This document shows, piece after piece, positions 26,326-34,034 of a stretch of DNA of 64,000 nucleotides. Where the stretch lies: NCBI RefSeq assembly GCF_018310695.1, contig NZ_JAGXCY010000027.1, positions 1-64,000 of the forward strand, in the 5' to 3' direction. The first letter of the stretch is position 1. Each line of letters opens with the position of its first letter. The notes below the pieces were generated by a model. It was not told where the DNA came from. It made no database searches and saw nothing but the letters and a program-made list of their open reading frames with translations. The translations under genes were made by a program, and so were the position numbers. Origin of the DNA: Paenibacillus sp. Marseille-Q4541. Its GTDB lineage: Bacteria; Bacillota; Bacilli; Paenibacillales; Paenibacillaceae.

Positions 26326-27255
26326 TTAAGGCTCTAATTGACCCGCATAATAAGGCGCTCCAGGATCGAGATCGATAACATATCGTCTAGGGGATACAAT
26401 GGATTCCTGATGCTCGCACCGCCAGCGCTGTGAACCTGATGTCCCGAGCAGCTGACCGTCCAGAATGACATCACCCTGATCAAATAAATAGTAAGCTGCA
26501 CCAAACAGAGTCTGTGCTACGGTGTCCGGGTCGAGTCCGGCAAAGTGGCACTGAAAATCTGGAACACCAAGCGAAGAGAGACCGACCGTGTCCATGACGA
26601 ACTCACGGCGAGCCTCGGTTCCCCCTGCTTGATACAAACGCACGTTCATCGCTCCATACAAGTGGTCACCTTTTTGCAATGCATCTCTATAGGCAGAAGG
26701 CTCTACAATTTTGTCACTTCCGTAAAAATAAATAGCATCACAGGGAACAACTTCAAGCACAGCACTCAGTGCCTGCTGAAACAACTGCAATCGCTTTTTA
26801 TGCGGAAGAGCCGCCGTAAACAGATCGTGAATACGAATCTGATATTTACTAGCTCCGCTTACACGACCAGCCTCTTTCCAATGCCAAGCTTGCTCTAGCG
26901 CACCTTTGAATCGGTTCTTGTCAGTAATATCCTGTACAGGCAAAATACAAGTCTGAGCAGGAATCGTACCATCCTCAAAAGGTACCATATGCTCAGTATG
27001 CATAATGACCAGAGGTTCCTGATCTTCTTTTTCCGTGGTTTCAGGCCTCGAGAATGCACTTCCAGCTGAAGTTGGTGCTGCGACACGTTCTTTTAAGCGC
27101 TTCTTAAGCACTCTGGCATTCCCAGTCATTCGCCGCATCACTTCCATCAACTTCTCCTCGCGGAACACAGGAAGTTCTTGAAACAGAAGTTCAGCCATAT
27201 ACACCGGGTGAAATCCGGAATTTTGTTTTTGATCTATATTTTGTGAATCTGGCAT
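26326..27255 (-). CDS. DUF4261-domain protein
   Basis: A 309-residue cytosolic protein. The C-terminal half has the DUF4261 traits: ALEQAWHWKEA, DAIYFYGSDKIVEPSAYRDAL, MNVRLYQAGG, FVMDTVGLSSLGVPDFQCHF, and YYLFDQGDVILDGQLLG. The N-terminal 110 residues form a less conserved segment with helical heads. The function is not known; proteins of this group often occur as isolated or immunity-like genes. No obvious partner lies next to it. Confidence 0.8.
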   Translation of the reverse strand: MPDSQNIDQKQNSGFHPVYMAELLFQELPVFREEKLMEVMRRMTGNARVLKKRLKERVAAPTSAGSAFSRPETTEKEDQEPLVIMHTEHMVPFEDGTIPAQTCILPVQDITDKNRFKGALEQAWHWKEAGRVSGASKYQIRIHDLFTAALPHKKRLQLFQQALSAVLEVVPCDAIYFYGSDKIVEPSAYRDALQKGDHLYGAMNVRLYQAGGTEARREFVMDTVGLSSLGVPDFQCHFAGLDPDTVAQTLFGAAYYLFDQGDVILDGQLLGTSGSQRWRCEHQESIVSPRRYVIDLDPGAPYYAGQLEP

Positions 27256-27308
27256 GACAACTCCTCCTGATGAAAGGTACTGCTTTTTATATTATTAACC
27301 CTAAAGAT

Positions 27309-27752
27309 CTACCTTCTCACCTTCTGGAACGGACCCAGTTCAAGCTCAAGATAGGCACGAACTTGTTCATCAAAATGATCGAATATCGCTGGAAGCTGCT
27401 TCGTCATCTCATGGAGACTTGTCCGATCCCAAGCATAGTAATCTTGTACGAGCGGTTTGCGGAGGGATACAAGTTTCATGAAAATTTCGTAGCTCTCCTC
27501 GTTAAACGCTCCAGCTTCATGTACAATTTCTACAATATCTTCATAACTACTTGCATCACGAAGAATAAAACCATCGATTAGGTAACTTCCAACGTCTGTC
27601 ACTGTCTCAATAGCGAGATGAAGCGCTCTTTCCTGAACCATGCCGAGAACCAAACTGCCGTCCCATTTGGACGATACTTCTCTTAGTGCAGCCGTAATTT
27701 CAGGAATCGCTGCAAGGCGTAAATTGATTTGATCTATATTCACGTAGTACAT
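27309..27752 (-). CDS. HepT-like (DUF86, YutE type) protein
   Basis: About 147 residues with a four-helix HepT-like pattern: MYYVNIDQINLRLAAIPEI, ERALHLAIETVTDVGSYLIDG, EDIVEIVHEAGAF, FMKLVSLRKPLVQDYYAWD. In active HepT RNases the last motif is R-x4-6-H-x-Y; here the histidine position reads Gln (RKPLVQDYY), so the catalytic motif looks lost. No MNT nucleotidyltransferase partner lies beside it, as also for B. subtilis YutE. ATG 27752 was preferred to the GTG at 27761; neither has a strong ribosome site. Confidence 0.75.
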   Translation of the reverse strand: MYYVNIDQINLRLAAIPEITAALREVSSKWDGSLVLGMVQERALHLAIETVTDVGSYLIDGFILRDASSYEDIVEIVHEAGAFNEESYEIFMKLVSLRKPLVQDYYAWDRTSLHEMTKQLPAIFDHFDEQVRAYLELELGPFQKVRR

Positions 27753-27776
27753 AGAAGTCACATCCGTTTCGTGTGT

Positions 27777-27887
27777 TTATCTATTCCGTCTGTTTTTCCG
27801 CTTTAACCAGATGAACATGACGGGACATGCGATTAAAATGACGATCAGTAAATACATGGTCTCCATTACATCTTTCAAATCGCTCAC
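27777..27887 (-). CDS. Small single-span membrane protein, 36 residues
   Basis: GTG at 27885-27887 opens a 36-residue frame, with GAGAGAGGG nine bases upstream. The peptide starts MSDLKDVMETM, has one hydrophobic span (YLLIVILIACPVMFIWL), and ends in a strongly basic tail KRKNRRNR. This layout (short acidic head, one span, Lys/Arg tail) is typical of genuine small membrane proteins. It lies between the Dabb and HepT-like genes on the same strand, 24 bases before the latter. Confidence 0.65.
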   Translation of the reverse strand: MSDLKDVMETMYLLIVILIACPVMFIWLKRKNRRNR

Positions 27888-27924
27888 TTGTAAGTTCCCT
27901 CTCTCTACTTGTTAAGATATGGCC

Positions 27925-28212
27925 TTACACTTCGTAATCCACTGCTACAGCAGTGTCCTTAACTTCATTCATATGCTTGATAATTTCCTGATGAACAGGA
28001 TGAACTTGATAGGCCTGAAGGTCTTCTAGGGTTGCTACAACCGCTGTAAGTGAGATGTCAAAAGAACGCTCTGTTTTGAGTACATCTACACCAATCTCTA
28101 GCGACTTTAACATTTCAATCTTTCCATCCATGCTGCGCAGAATATCAGCCGTACGCTGAACTGCTTCTTCCGAACGATCTTTCAGTTTAAAAAATACGAT
28201 ATGTTTAATCAA
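27925..28212 (-). CDS. Dabb-family (stress-responsive alpha/beta barrel) protein
   Basis: A 95-residue dimeric barrel protein. It shows the Dabb start IKHIVFFKLKD, followed by VDVLKTERSFDISLTAVVATLEDLQAY (in parts) and HPVHQEIIKHMNEV, the usual HPxHxxx signature. Members are widespread in Gram-positives; the substrate is unknown. It is probably the first gene of a small minus-strand unit with the 36-residue membrane protein and the HepT-like gene. Confidence 0.88.
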   Translation of the reverse strand: MIKHIVFFKLKDRSEEAVQRTADILRSMDGKIEMLKSLEIGVDVLKTERSFDISLTAVVATLEDLQAYQVHPVHQEIIKHMNEVKDTAVAVDYEV

Positions 28213-28378
28213 GTGTATCGACCCCTTCTCTATAAGTGATTCTTAATCCATATGGTGTTAGATAATACGTTTACAAAAAATATATCATAAACACAGGAAT
28301 ATTGGTAAATTATCATCCTTGTTTTTCACAATATATAAAAAATGACATGTTCCTTGTTGGTAATTTGCTCCATTAGAC

Positions 28379-28413
28379 AAAAAACAAGACCTATTCTTAA
28401 GAAATAGGCCTTG
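28379..28413 (-). terminator. Terminator after holin-like gene
   Basis: CAAG-CCTATT pairs with AATAGG-CTTG across a seven-base loop, and TTTTTT follows on the minus strand. Confidence 0.88.
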
Positions 28414-28451
28414 CAGATTAAAGAATATTTATACATCCTTTAACTACCGAT

Positions 28452-29018
28452 TCACTTTTCAGTCTCCTCTTCGGACCGATGCTTGTGAGCCTCAAGATCT
28501 TCCAGAGCTTCCTTTACAGCTTCAAGTACTTCTTCCTGTGTCAAATCACCAACATGTGCTCCTTCATCTTTCTCACTGGAATGGTGTTTTGAATCCGTTT
28601 TATCAGCTGCCCCCTTCGCCTCCTCTTCATCAGCCTGCAATTTCACCATATTAATAATTTCTTTTACTTTGGTTGGAAAAGGAAGACCGATACGGGCGTA
28701 ATTTTCGGTAATTGAGATCAGCTCGTTAGCTAAATAAAAATAAATAGCTCCGCCTTTGATAACATCCGTCCCCATTAACAGGTCCAGCTGGTTTGCGAGC
28801 AAGATAACTAGAAGCATTAATCCTTTCCGGGTCAGCCCCCAGAATCCGATCTTACTGTTAAGCTTGTCTCCCGTCCGGATTGCAGCTGCTACGCCCGTTA
28901 TATAATCTATGGCCATTGCGATACACAAGAGGATAAGCAGTTGAGTCCAGCCACCAAATGCAAACGTGAAATAAGCCCCTACCAAACCAAGCAACATATT
29001 GACAAGTGCTGGGTTCAC
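28452..29018 (-). CDS. Phage-holin-4-like membrane protein, orphan
   Basis: A 188-residue protein whose first 125 residues carry the Phage_holin_4 (toxin-secretion/lysis holin) pattern: three or four membrane segments, LLILLCIAMAIDYITGVAAAI, then LNSKIGFWGLTRKGLMLLVI and the conserved AIYFYLANELISITENYARIGLPFP. The last 60 residues are an acidic, His-containing tail (KHHSSEKDEGAHVGDLTQEE) that is unusual for holins. No endolysin or other phage gene is near, so it may be a domesticated holin. Confidence 0.8.
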   Translation of the reverse strand: MNPALVNMLLGLVGAYFTFAFGGWTQLLILLCIAMAIDYITGVAAAIRTGDKLNSKIGFWGLTRKGLMLLVILLANQLDLLMGTDVIKGGAIYFYLANELISITENYARIGLPFPTKVKEIINMVKLQADEEEAKGAADKTDSKHHSSEKDEGAHVGDLTQEEVLEAVKEALEDLEAHKHRSEEETEK

Positions 29019-29371
29019 CGCGTCCCCTCCTTCTTCTCCTCCTTTCTATTAATCTATGAAAATATTTGGAAATTGACAGGTTATATACCCCAGTTTTTTA
29101 TAAAAATTATAAATTCAAGGAGAATCGAACCGCATTTCATGAAAGTGAAAAGATAGTTCTTTCGACCCGTTTTTTGAATGCGAATATAGAAAAAACGTAT
29201 AAAAATACACTATAAAATAGATATAATATACATTAAATGGGTAAAATCATAGTTCTAAATTCACTTAACAAGGTCTTTTCACACAGTTTCAGAGCCTTTA
29301 TATGCTGTTAACTGTATACTTGAAAGTGAACATTACTTGTTGTAGTATTTGAGTAAAAAATCGGAGGAAAT
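29019..29371. other. AT-rich divergent intergenic region
   Basis: This 353-base region separates the holin-like gene (minus) from the tandem-HTH gene (plus). It is very AT-rich around 29190-29250, with several TATAAT-like hexamers on both strands. I could not assign a single promoter with confidence and see no coding frame or RNA structure. Confidence 0.4.
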
Positions 29372-29962
29372 ATGCCTAAACAACAAGATCAACATTCAAT
29401 CCAGGCGTGGTCTCTGATCAACCGCAAATATCTGGGAAAAGGCGTACGTGTAAAACGCTTCCGCAGGCCAACACGCTGTCAGGTCCGTAATCGTATTTTA
29501 CTCGCTGTTCTCATGGCTAACGACATTAAATTATCTCAGTTAGCAGAAGATCTATCTATCTCTTCCCGCAGTGTTAGCGCATGGGTATATGAAGGACGCA
29601 TTCCTGGTAGTACCATTCTCGATAAGGTATGTCAATTGCTTGGTTATCCGCGCCACATTTTATTTAACGAAGAAGTAATTCGCACAAGTCCTGTCATCTG
29701 TCAGCCTGAAGCGTCTCGTTTCATGAAACGGACAGTTACCCGATCTCCTGTGAGCAATCGTATTCTAACGGGTTTGTGTATGGTACATGATTTGTCCGTA
29801 ACGGACGTAAGCCACTGGATCGGTGTACATCCAGGAACATTCCGCAAATGGCTTCATCAAGGGACATTGCCATCTGCCGCATTTCAAGATCAAGCAGAAG
29901 CGTTCTTTAAGGTTCCTAAATCAATTCTTTTTGCCGATGCAATGTTAAAACAGAAACTATAG
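29372..29962 (+). CDS. Tandem helix-turn-helix protein
   Basis: A 196-residue protein with two related Cro/XRE-like domains. Repeat one (about 40-103) begins NRILLAVLMANDIKLSQLAE and ends HILFNEEVI; repeat two (about 128-191) begins NRILTGLCMVHDLSVTDVSH and ends SILFADAML. Both share NRIL, a turn-helix with SxxxxWVxEG/RKWLHQG and the closing ILF motif, so they look like an internal duplication. The protein is rich in Arg and Lys at the N-terminus. It probably binds DNA, perhaps as a one-chain dimer. GGAGG lies upstream of the ATG. Confidence 0.8.
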   Translation: MPKQQDQHSIQAWSLINRKYLGKGVRVKRFRRPTRCQVRNRILLAVLMANDIKLSQLAEDLSISSRSVSAWVYEGRIPGSTILDKVCQLLGYPRHILFNEEVIRTSPVICQPEASRFMKRTVTRSPVSNRILTGLCMVHDLSVTDVSHWIGVHPGTFRKWLHQGTLPSAAFQDQAEAFFKVPKSILFADAMLKQKL

Positions 29963-29973
29963 CCTTGATACAT

Positions 29974-30020
29974 AAGGATTTCCCAGGTAGATGAGCGCAT
30001 TTGCCGGGAAATCCTTTTCT
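29974..30020 (+). terminator. Terminator after tandem-HTH gene
   Basis: AAGGATTTCCC pairs with GGGAAATCCTT over a 20-base loop, and TTTCTTGTTTTTT follows. Confidence 0.8.
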
Positions 30021-30045
30021 TGTTTTTTGGCAAATTAGGCACCGC

Positions 30046-30087
30046 AAAAAGGAGAGCTTGAGTTATTCAGAAATCTCAAACTCTCCT
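30046..30087 (-). terminator. Terminator after araB
   Basis: On the minus strand AGGAGAG-TTGAG pairs with CTCAA-CTCTCCT around a twelve-base loop and runs into TTTTTG. Confidence 0.85.
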
Positions 30088-30107
30088 ATTCCCTATTCAG
30101 CTACCTA

Positions 30108-31799
30108 TTAATGTGAATGTACTGCCTCGCTTGCCATCTCTTCTTTCAGCGTTTTCAACTTTTTCATGACCGAATTCTGATCCCTGCCGAAATAATCGTG
30201 AAGTCGGTTATACTCCGCATATAATCTTTCGTATACCGCGGAATTCTCCGGAATTGGTTTGAAGCTGTCTTCTCGCACACGGGCCATCTTCGCTGCCGCG
30301 TCTACGATGTTAGCGTAACCTCCAGCTTCAGCACCTGCTGCCACAGCTGCGAACATCGCTGCTCCTAGAGCTGGGGTTTGTGTTGATGCTGCTACTTTAA
30401 TTTCACGGCCGGTTACATCGGCATAGATCTGCATCAAAAGTTTGTTCTTCTGCGGCAGCCCACCGCAAGCATATAAAATATCAACGGATACGCCGCTGCC
30501 ATGAAAAGCGTCCACTATTTTACGTGTGCCAAATGCTGTTGCTTCAAGCAAGGTACGGTAGATCTCTTCCGGTTTCGTTAACAGTGTATACCCGACAATT
30601 AAACCGGTAAGATTCGTATCCACCAGTACCGACCGATTTCCATTCCACCAGTCAAGCGCAAGCAATCCCGTTTCGCCCGGCTTATAGGCTGATGCTCGTT
30701 TTTCGAGCCACTCATGTACAGATACTCCAGCTTCTTCAGCCTGCGTCTTCACCTCTGCTGGAACCGCATGCTCCGTGAACCAAGCAAAGATATCACCTAC
30801 CGCAGATTGACCCGCTTCATATCCAAAATAGCCAGGAATGATGCCGTTTTCTACCACACCGCACATCCCTTCCACTTCCTTCTCTTCTTCCCCTAGCAAC
30901 ATATGACAAATGGAGGTCCCCATCGCCATTACCAGCTTTCCAGGTGTTACTACGCCAACAGCCGGGACTGCAGCATGAGCATCTACATTACCCACAGCCA
31001 CCGCAATTCCCTCATTCAAGCCCATAGCCTGCGCCATTTCCCCTGTCAGACCGCCAGCACGGCTCCCAAGGTCATTAATCTCACCTCTAAGCTTTGTATC
31101 CACGAGATGCTCTAGTCTTGGATCCAGCGAAGCAAAGAACGCAGGGGAAGGATACCCTTCACGGTGATGATAGATGGCTTTGTAACCTGCTGTACACTGG
31201 TTGCGGCTGAGCTCTCCGCAGAGTTGCATTATGACCCAGTCCGTCGCTTCAACAAACTGATCCGTACGATCATAAATATCAGGAGCTTCATTCAGAATCT
31301 GCCATATTTTTGCAATCATCCACTCTGAGGATATTTTGCCTCCATAACGAGGTAAAAAAGCTTCTCCTCTTACTACTGCAAGCTCATTAATTCGATCTGC
31401 TTCTGGCTGCGCCGCATGATGTTTCCATAACTTTACCCAACTGTGCGGATTGTCTGATAGCTCTTGTTTGAAACAAAGCGGCTTACCAAGGGCATCGATG
31501 GGAAGCATGGTACAAGCGGTAAAATCAATACCAATGCCAATGACATCTTCCTTAGCTATACCAGAGGCATTCATTACCTCAGGCACGGAAGTCGTTAACA
31601 CTTCAATATAATCTGCAGGATGCTGAAGCGCCCAATCGAGTTCCAATTTACGTCCGCTAACCGGCAATTTTTCATCAATTACACCATGACGATAAGGAGT
31701 TACATGCGTTGCCACCTCCGTACCATCCGACAGTTTGATCAGCACTGCGCGTCCCGATTCCGTACCGTAATCTACACCAATTGTATATTTTTCGCTCAT
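30108..31799 (-). CDS. araB: L-ribulokinase
   Basis: Phosphorylates L-ribulose to L-ribulose 5-phosphate in arabinose breakdown. The 563 residues match the FGGY kinase family: YTIGVDYGTESGRAVLI at the start (ATP/sugar domain), GIGIDFTACTMLPID, AVGNVDAHAAVPAVGV, VMAMGTSICHMLLGE, and the C-terminal YACGGLPQKNKLLMQIYADVTGREI (in parts). Its start overlaps the araD stop as ATGA, so araD and araB form a coupled operon under the AraR operators upstream of araD. No L-arabinose isomerase gene (araA) is found in this window. Confidence 0.96.
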   Translation of the reverse strand: MSEKYTIGVDYGTESGRAVLIKLSDGTEVATHVTPYRHGVIDEKLPVSGRKLELDWALQHPADYIEVLTTSVPEVMNASGIAKEDVIGIGIDFTACTMLPIDALGKPLCFKQELSDNPHSWVKLWKHHAAQPEADRINELAVVRGEAFLPRYGGKISSEWMIAKIWQILNEAPDIYDRTDQFVEATDWVIMQLCGELSRNQCTAGYKAIYHHREGYPSPAFFASLDPRLEHLVDTKLRGEINDLGSRAGGLTGEMAQAMGLNEGIAVAVGNVDAHAAVPAVGVVTPGKLVMAMGTSICHMLLGEEEKEVEGMCGVVENGIIPGYFGYEAGQSAVGDIFAWFTEHAVPAEVKTQAEEAGVSVHEWLEKRASAYKPGETGLLALDWWNGNRSVLVDTNLTGLIVGYTLLTKPEEIYRTLLEATAFGTRKIVDAFHGSGVSVDILYACGGLPQKNKLLMQIYADVTGREIKVAASTQTPALGAAMFAAVAAGAEAGGYANIVDAAAKMARVREDSFKPIPENSAVYERLYAEYNRLHDYFGRDQNSVMKKLKTLKEEMASEAVHSH

Positions 31800-32509
31800 T
31801 TTGCACTCTCCTTTGAACGTTGTCCATAATAGGCGTCCTTACCGTGTTTACGTAGAAAATGTTTATCTAGCAGATTGGCGTTCATCGATCCGAGCTGAGG
31901 ATCAAGTGCCATAGACCGATGAGCCATTTTGGCAACTTCCTCAAGCACAACCGCATTATGAAGTGCATCATGGGCATCTTTCCCCCAGGCAAAAGGAGCA
32001 TGTTGGTGAACCAATACTCCTGGAACGCTAGCAGGGTCAATCCCTTCCATGCGGAAAGTTTCGATAATGACATTACCTGTCTCCAGCTCGTACTCGCCTT
32101 CTATTTCTTCCGCTGTCATTGCCCGAGTACAAGGAATCGTACCGTAAAAATAATCACCGTGGGTTGTACCCAGTGCAGGTATTTCTTTTGCCGCCTGTGC
32201 AAAACTCGTCGCCCACGGTGAATGGGTGTGAACAATACCTCCGATATCTGAGAAAGCACGGTACAGAGCCAGATGTGTAGGTGTATCAGAAGAAGGACGA
32301 AGATCTCCCTCAACAATGTCCCCTTGCAGATTGACAACGACCAAATCACTTGCCTTCAAGTCCTCATAAGCCACACCACTTGGCTTAATGACAACAAGCC
32401 CTTTCTCACGGTCAATCCCGCTCACATTTCCCCAAGTAAACGTAACGAGTCCGTATTTAGGTAAGCCCAGATTCGCTGTAAGAACTTCTTCCCTCAAAGA
32501 TTCAAGCAT
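31796..32509 (-). CDS. araD: L-ribulose-5-phosphate 4-epimerase
   Basis: Converts L-ribulose 5-phosphate to D-xylulose 5-phosphate. The class II aldolase fold is clear: FTWGNVSGIDRE, VIKPSGVAYEDL, SSDTPTHLALY, zinc-binding HTHSPWATSFAQ and the third His in GVLVHQHAPFAWG. ATG 32509 was chosen because GGAGG lies ten bases upstream and it gives 237 residues, near the usual 231; the frame at 32545 adds 12 unlikely residues. It is the first gene of the araDB pair. Confidence 0.95.
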   Translation of the reverse strand: MLESLREEVLTANLGLPKYGLVTFTWGNVSGIDREKGLVVIKPSGVAYEDLKASDLVVVNLQGDIVEGDLRPSSDTPTHLALYRAFSDIGGIVHTHSPWATSFAQAAKEIPALGTTHGDYFYGTIPCTRAMTAEEIEGEYELETGNVIIETFRMEGIDPASVPGVLVHQHAPFAWGKDAHDALHNAVVLEEVAKMAHRSMALDPQLGSMNANLLDKHFLRKHGKDAYYGQRSKESAK

Positions 32510-32550
32510 CACATGTACTCCTCCCATCAAATAAAGCGCATTCATTTTAT

Positions 32551-32566
32551 AAATGTATGTACAACA
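32551..32566 (-). promoter_or_regulatory. AraR-type operator O1 upstream of araD
   Basis: On the minus strand TGTTGTACATACATTT keeps the core of the B. subtilis AraR operator ATTTGTACGTACAAAT with several changes in the right half. It lies about 42 bases upstream of the araD start, downstream of the putative promoter. Its centre is about 73 bases, close to seven helical turns, from the second operator. Confidence 0.6.
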
Positions 32567-32616
32567 CTAGATGGAATGCCCTTATCTCTAAATTTTTATC
32601 TGTTATCATGTTGTTT

Positions 32617-32639
32617 ATTATACACTTGTACGTACAAGT
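32617..32639 (-). promoter_or_regulatory. araDB promoter -10 with AraR operator O2
   Basis: The perfect palindrome ACTTGTACGTACAAGT (32624-32639) matches the AraR operator. It is followed on the minus strand by TATAAT (32617-32622), the likely -10 of araDB; the -35 (TAGCCA-like) is weak. The repressor would sit in the spacer of the promoter. Confidence 0.85.
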
Positions 32640-32674
32640 TGGCTATCCTTTTTTCTATTTCTCCTTCTAAAAAA

Positions 32675-32721
32675 AACAAAAAAACTTTTCTCCTGAAGAA
32701 TCAGAAGAAAAGCTTTTTTAT
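32675..32721 (-). terminator. Terminator after araR
   Basis: On the minus strand AAGCTTTTCTTCTGA pairs with TCAGGAGAAAAGTT over a short loop, and runs of T follow. Confidence 0.8.
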
Positions 32722-32738
32722 AATACAAATGCTTTAGA

Positions 32739-33830
32739 TTAGTGAAATGATCTAGTGGATTCTCTTACAATGAGTTCTGGAGTACGTACAATCTCCCGAT
32801 GTTCGTTTGCAGACTCATGCTTCTCAATCATACCGACCATCCACTCGGCCGCATCGACTCCAAGCTGTTGCTTCGGATGCGCTATGGTTGTTAGCTTAAC
32901 CTCTGTCGCTGTTGCCATAAAGGAATCATCAAATCCGACCATAGACAAATCACCCGGTACAGATAACCCCGCTTTTCTAATTGGATCAAGCAGATGTACC
33001 GCTAGTTCATCATTATAGGTAACCCACCCTGTGGGCCGTTCACTGGAAGGTTTATTTAATAAAGTTTCTGCGTACTGACGAGGTGTTTCCTTTTTCTCCT
33101 CCGTACTGTAGGTAAATACCGTTCCCTCTTGAATCGGAATACCGTATTTTCGATGCGCAGCAATAAATCCTTTCATTCGGCGAATTCCCTGCATATCATC
33201 TGTTTTGAAGAAACCCGCTAGACGTGTATGCCCTAGCTGAATCAAGTGTTCGGCAGCCATAAACCCACCAAGCTCATCATCAAGCCGTAGACATGGAGAA
33301 TCCATCTCTTCGTACCTCGCATTAATCATAAGGTAAGGAATGGAACGCTGCTCCATCTTCAGAAAATAGTTAAGATTCACGCTCCGCTCTCCACTTTTCG
33401 TCGGTTCGATAATAACACCGCTCAGTGGTTCTTCGAGCAGCATTTCAAGACAGTGCTGCTCCTTCGATTTGTCGTTATCTGTACTCATCAAGAGAAGCCT
33501 ATAGCCTTGTCTTGTTAACGTGCTCTCAATCCCTTGAACAATCTTTGGAAATATGTAATCAGAGATATACGTTGTTACTACTCCGATTGTTTTGGACTGT
33601 TGCTGCGGACTTTCCTTCTCGGCAACAAAGGTCCCCTTACCTTGTATTCGGTAAAGCCATCCGTCTTGAACCAAGTCTCCCAGCGCCTGTCTTACGGTTT
33701 GACGGCTTACTCCAAACTGCTCACTCATTTCATGCTCTGAGGGAAGCTGCTGATGAGGCAGCCATTCTGGCTCCGCTGATAACAGCCCAGACATAATTTG
33801 TTCTTTCACTTGTATATATTTTGCGGTCAT
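32739..33830 (-). CDS. araR: AraR arabinose repressor (GntR head, LacI-type sensor)
   Basis: A 363-residue repressor that releases DNA when L-arabinose binds. Residues 1-70 form a GntR winged helix (YIQVKEQIMSGLL, LPSEHEMSEQFGVSRQTVRQ, GWLYRIQGKGTFVA). The rest is a LacI/GalR periplasmic-binding-like domain (IGVVTTYISDYIFPKIVQGI, LDDELGGFMAAEHLIQLGH, MVGFDDSFMA). ATG 33830 was chosen as GGAGG lies six bases before it; the longer frame to 33986 is not coding-like and covers the gene's own operator. Operators sit before araD, araR and araM. Confidence 0.95.
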   Translation of the reverse strand: MTAKYIQVKEQIMSGLLSAEPEWLPHQQLPSEHEMSEQFGVSRQTVRQALGDLVQDGWLYRIQGKGTFVAEKESPQQQSKTIGVVTTYISDYIFPKIVQGIESTLTRQGYRLLLMSTDNDKSKEQHCLEMLLEEPLSGVIIEPTKSGERSVNLNYFLKMEQRSIPYLMINARYEEMDSPCLRLDDELGGFMAAEHLIQLGHTRLAGFFKTDDMQGIRRMKGFIAAHRKYGIPIQEGTVFTYSTEEKKETPRQYAETLLNKPSSERPTGWVTYNDELAVHLLDPIRKAGLSVPGDLSMVGFDDSFMATATEVKLTTIAHPKQQLGVDAAEWMVGMIEKHESANEHREIVRTPELIVRESTRSFH

Positions 33831-33890
33831 TTCATTCCTCCGTGCGGCAAGCCAGTGTATTAGTAAATTCTCATCGTTCCCATTCCCAGT

Positions 33891-33923
33891 ATTATAGCAT
33901 AGCCCATTATTGTACGTACAAGA
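33891..33923 (-). promoter_or_regulatory. araR promoter with AraR operator (autoregulation)
   Basis: TATAAT (33891-33896 on the minus strand) is preceded by TTGTAC (33916-33921) at a 19-base spacing. The AraR palindrome with core TTGTACGTACAA (33908-33923) covers the -35 element, which suggests the repressor limits its own expression. Confidence 0.8.
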
Positions 33924-34034
33924 AGGGTGGAATACTAACATATAACACCCTGGCATCTGTTTTTTATGAGGAATAATTAACAACAAAGAGTACAGGTGAA
34001 GTTTGGGTAGCCATCATCTGATCCTTCAATGCAA

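Noticed and set aside
28452..29962. Prophage remnant around the holin-like and tandem-HTH genes
   Set aside because: No integrase, structural, lysin or attachment-site features are present within reach of either gene.
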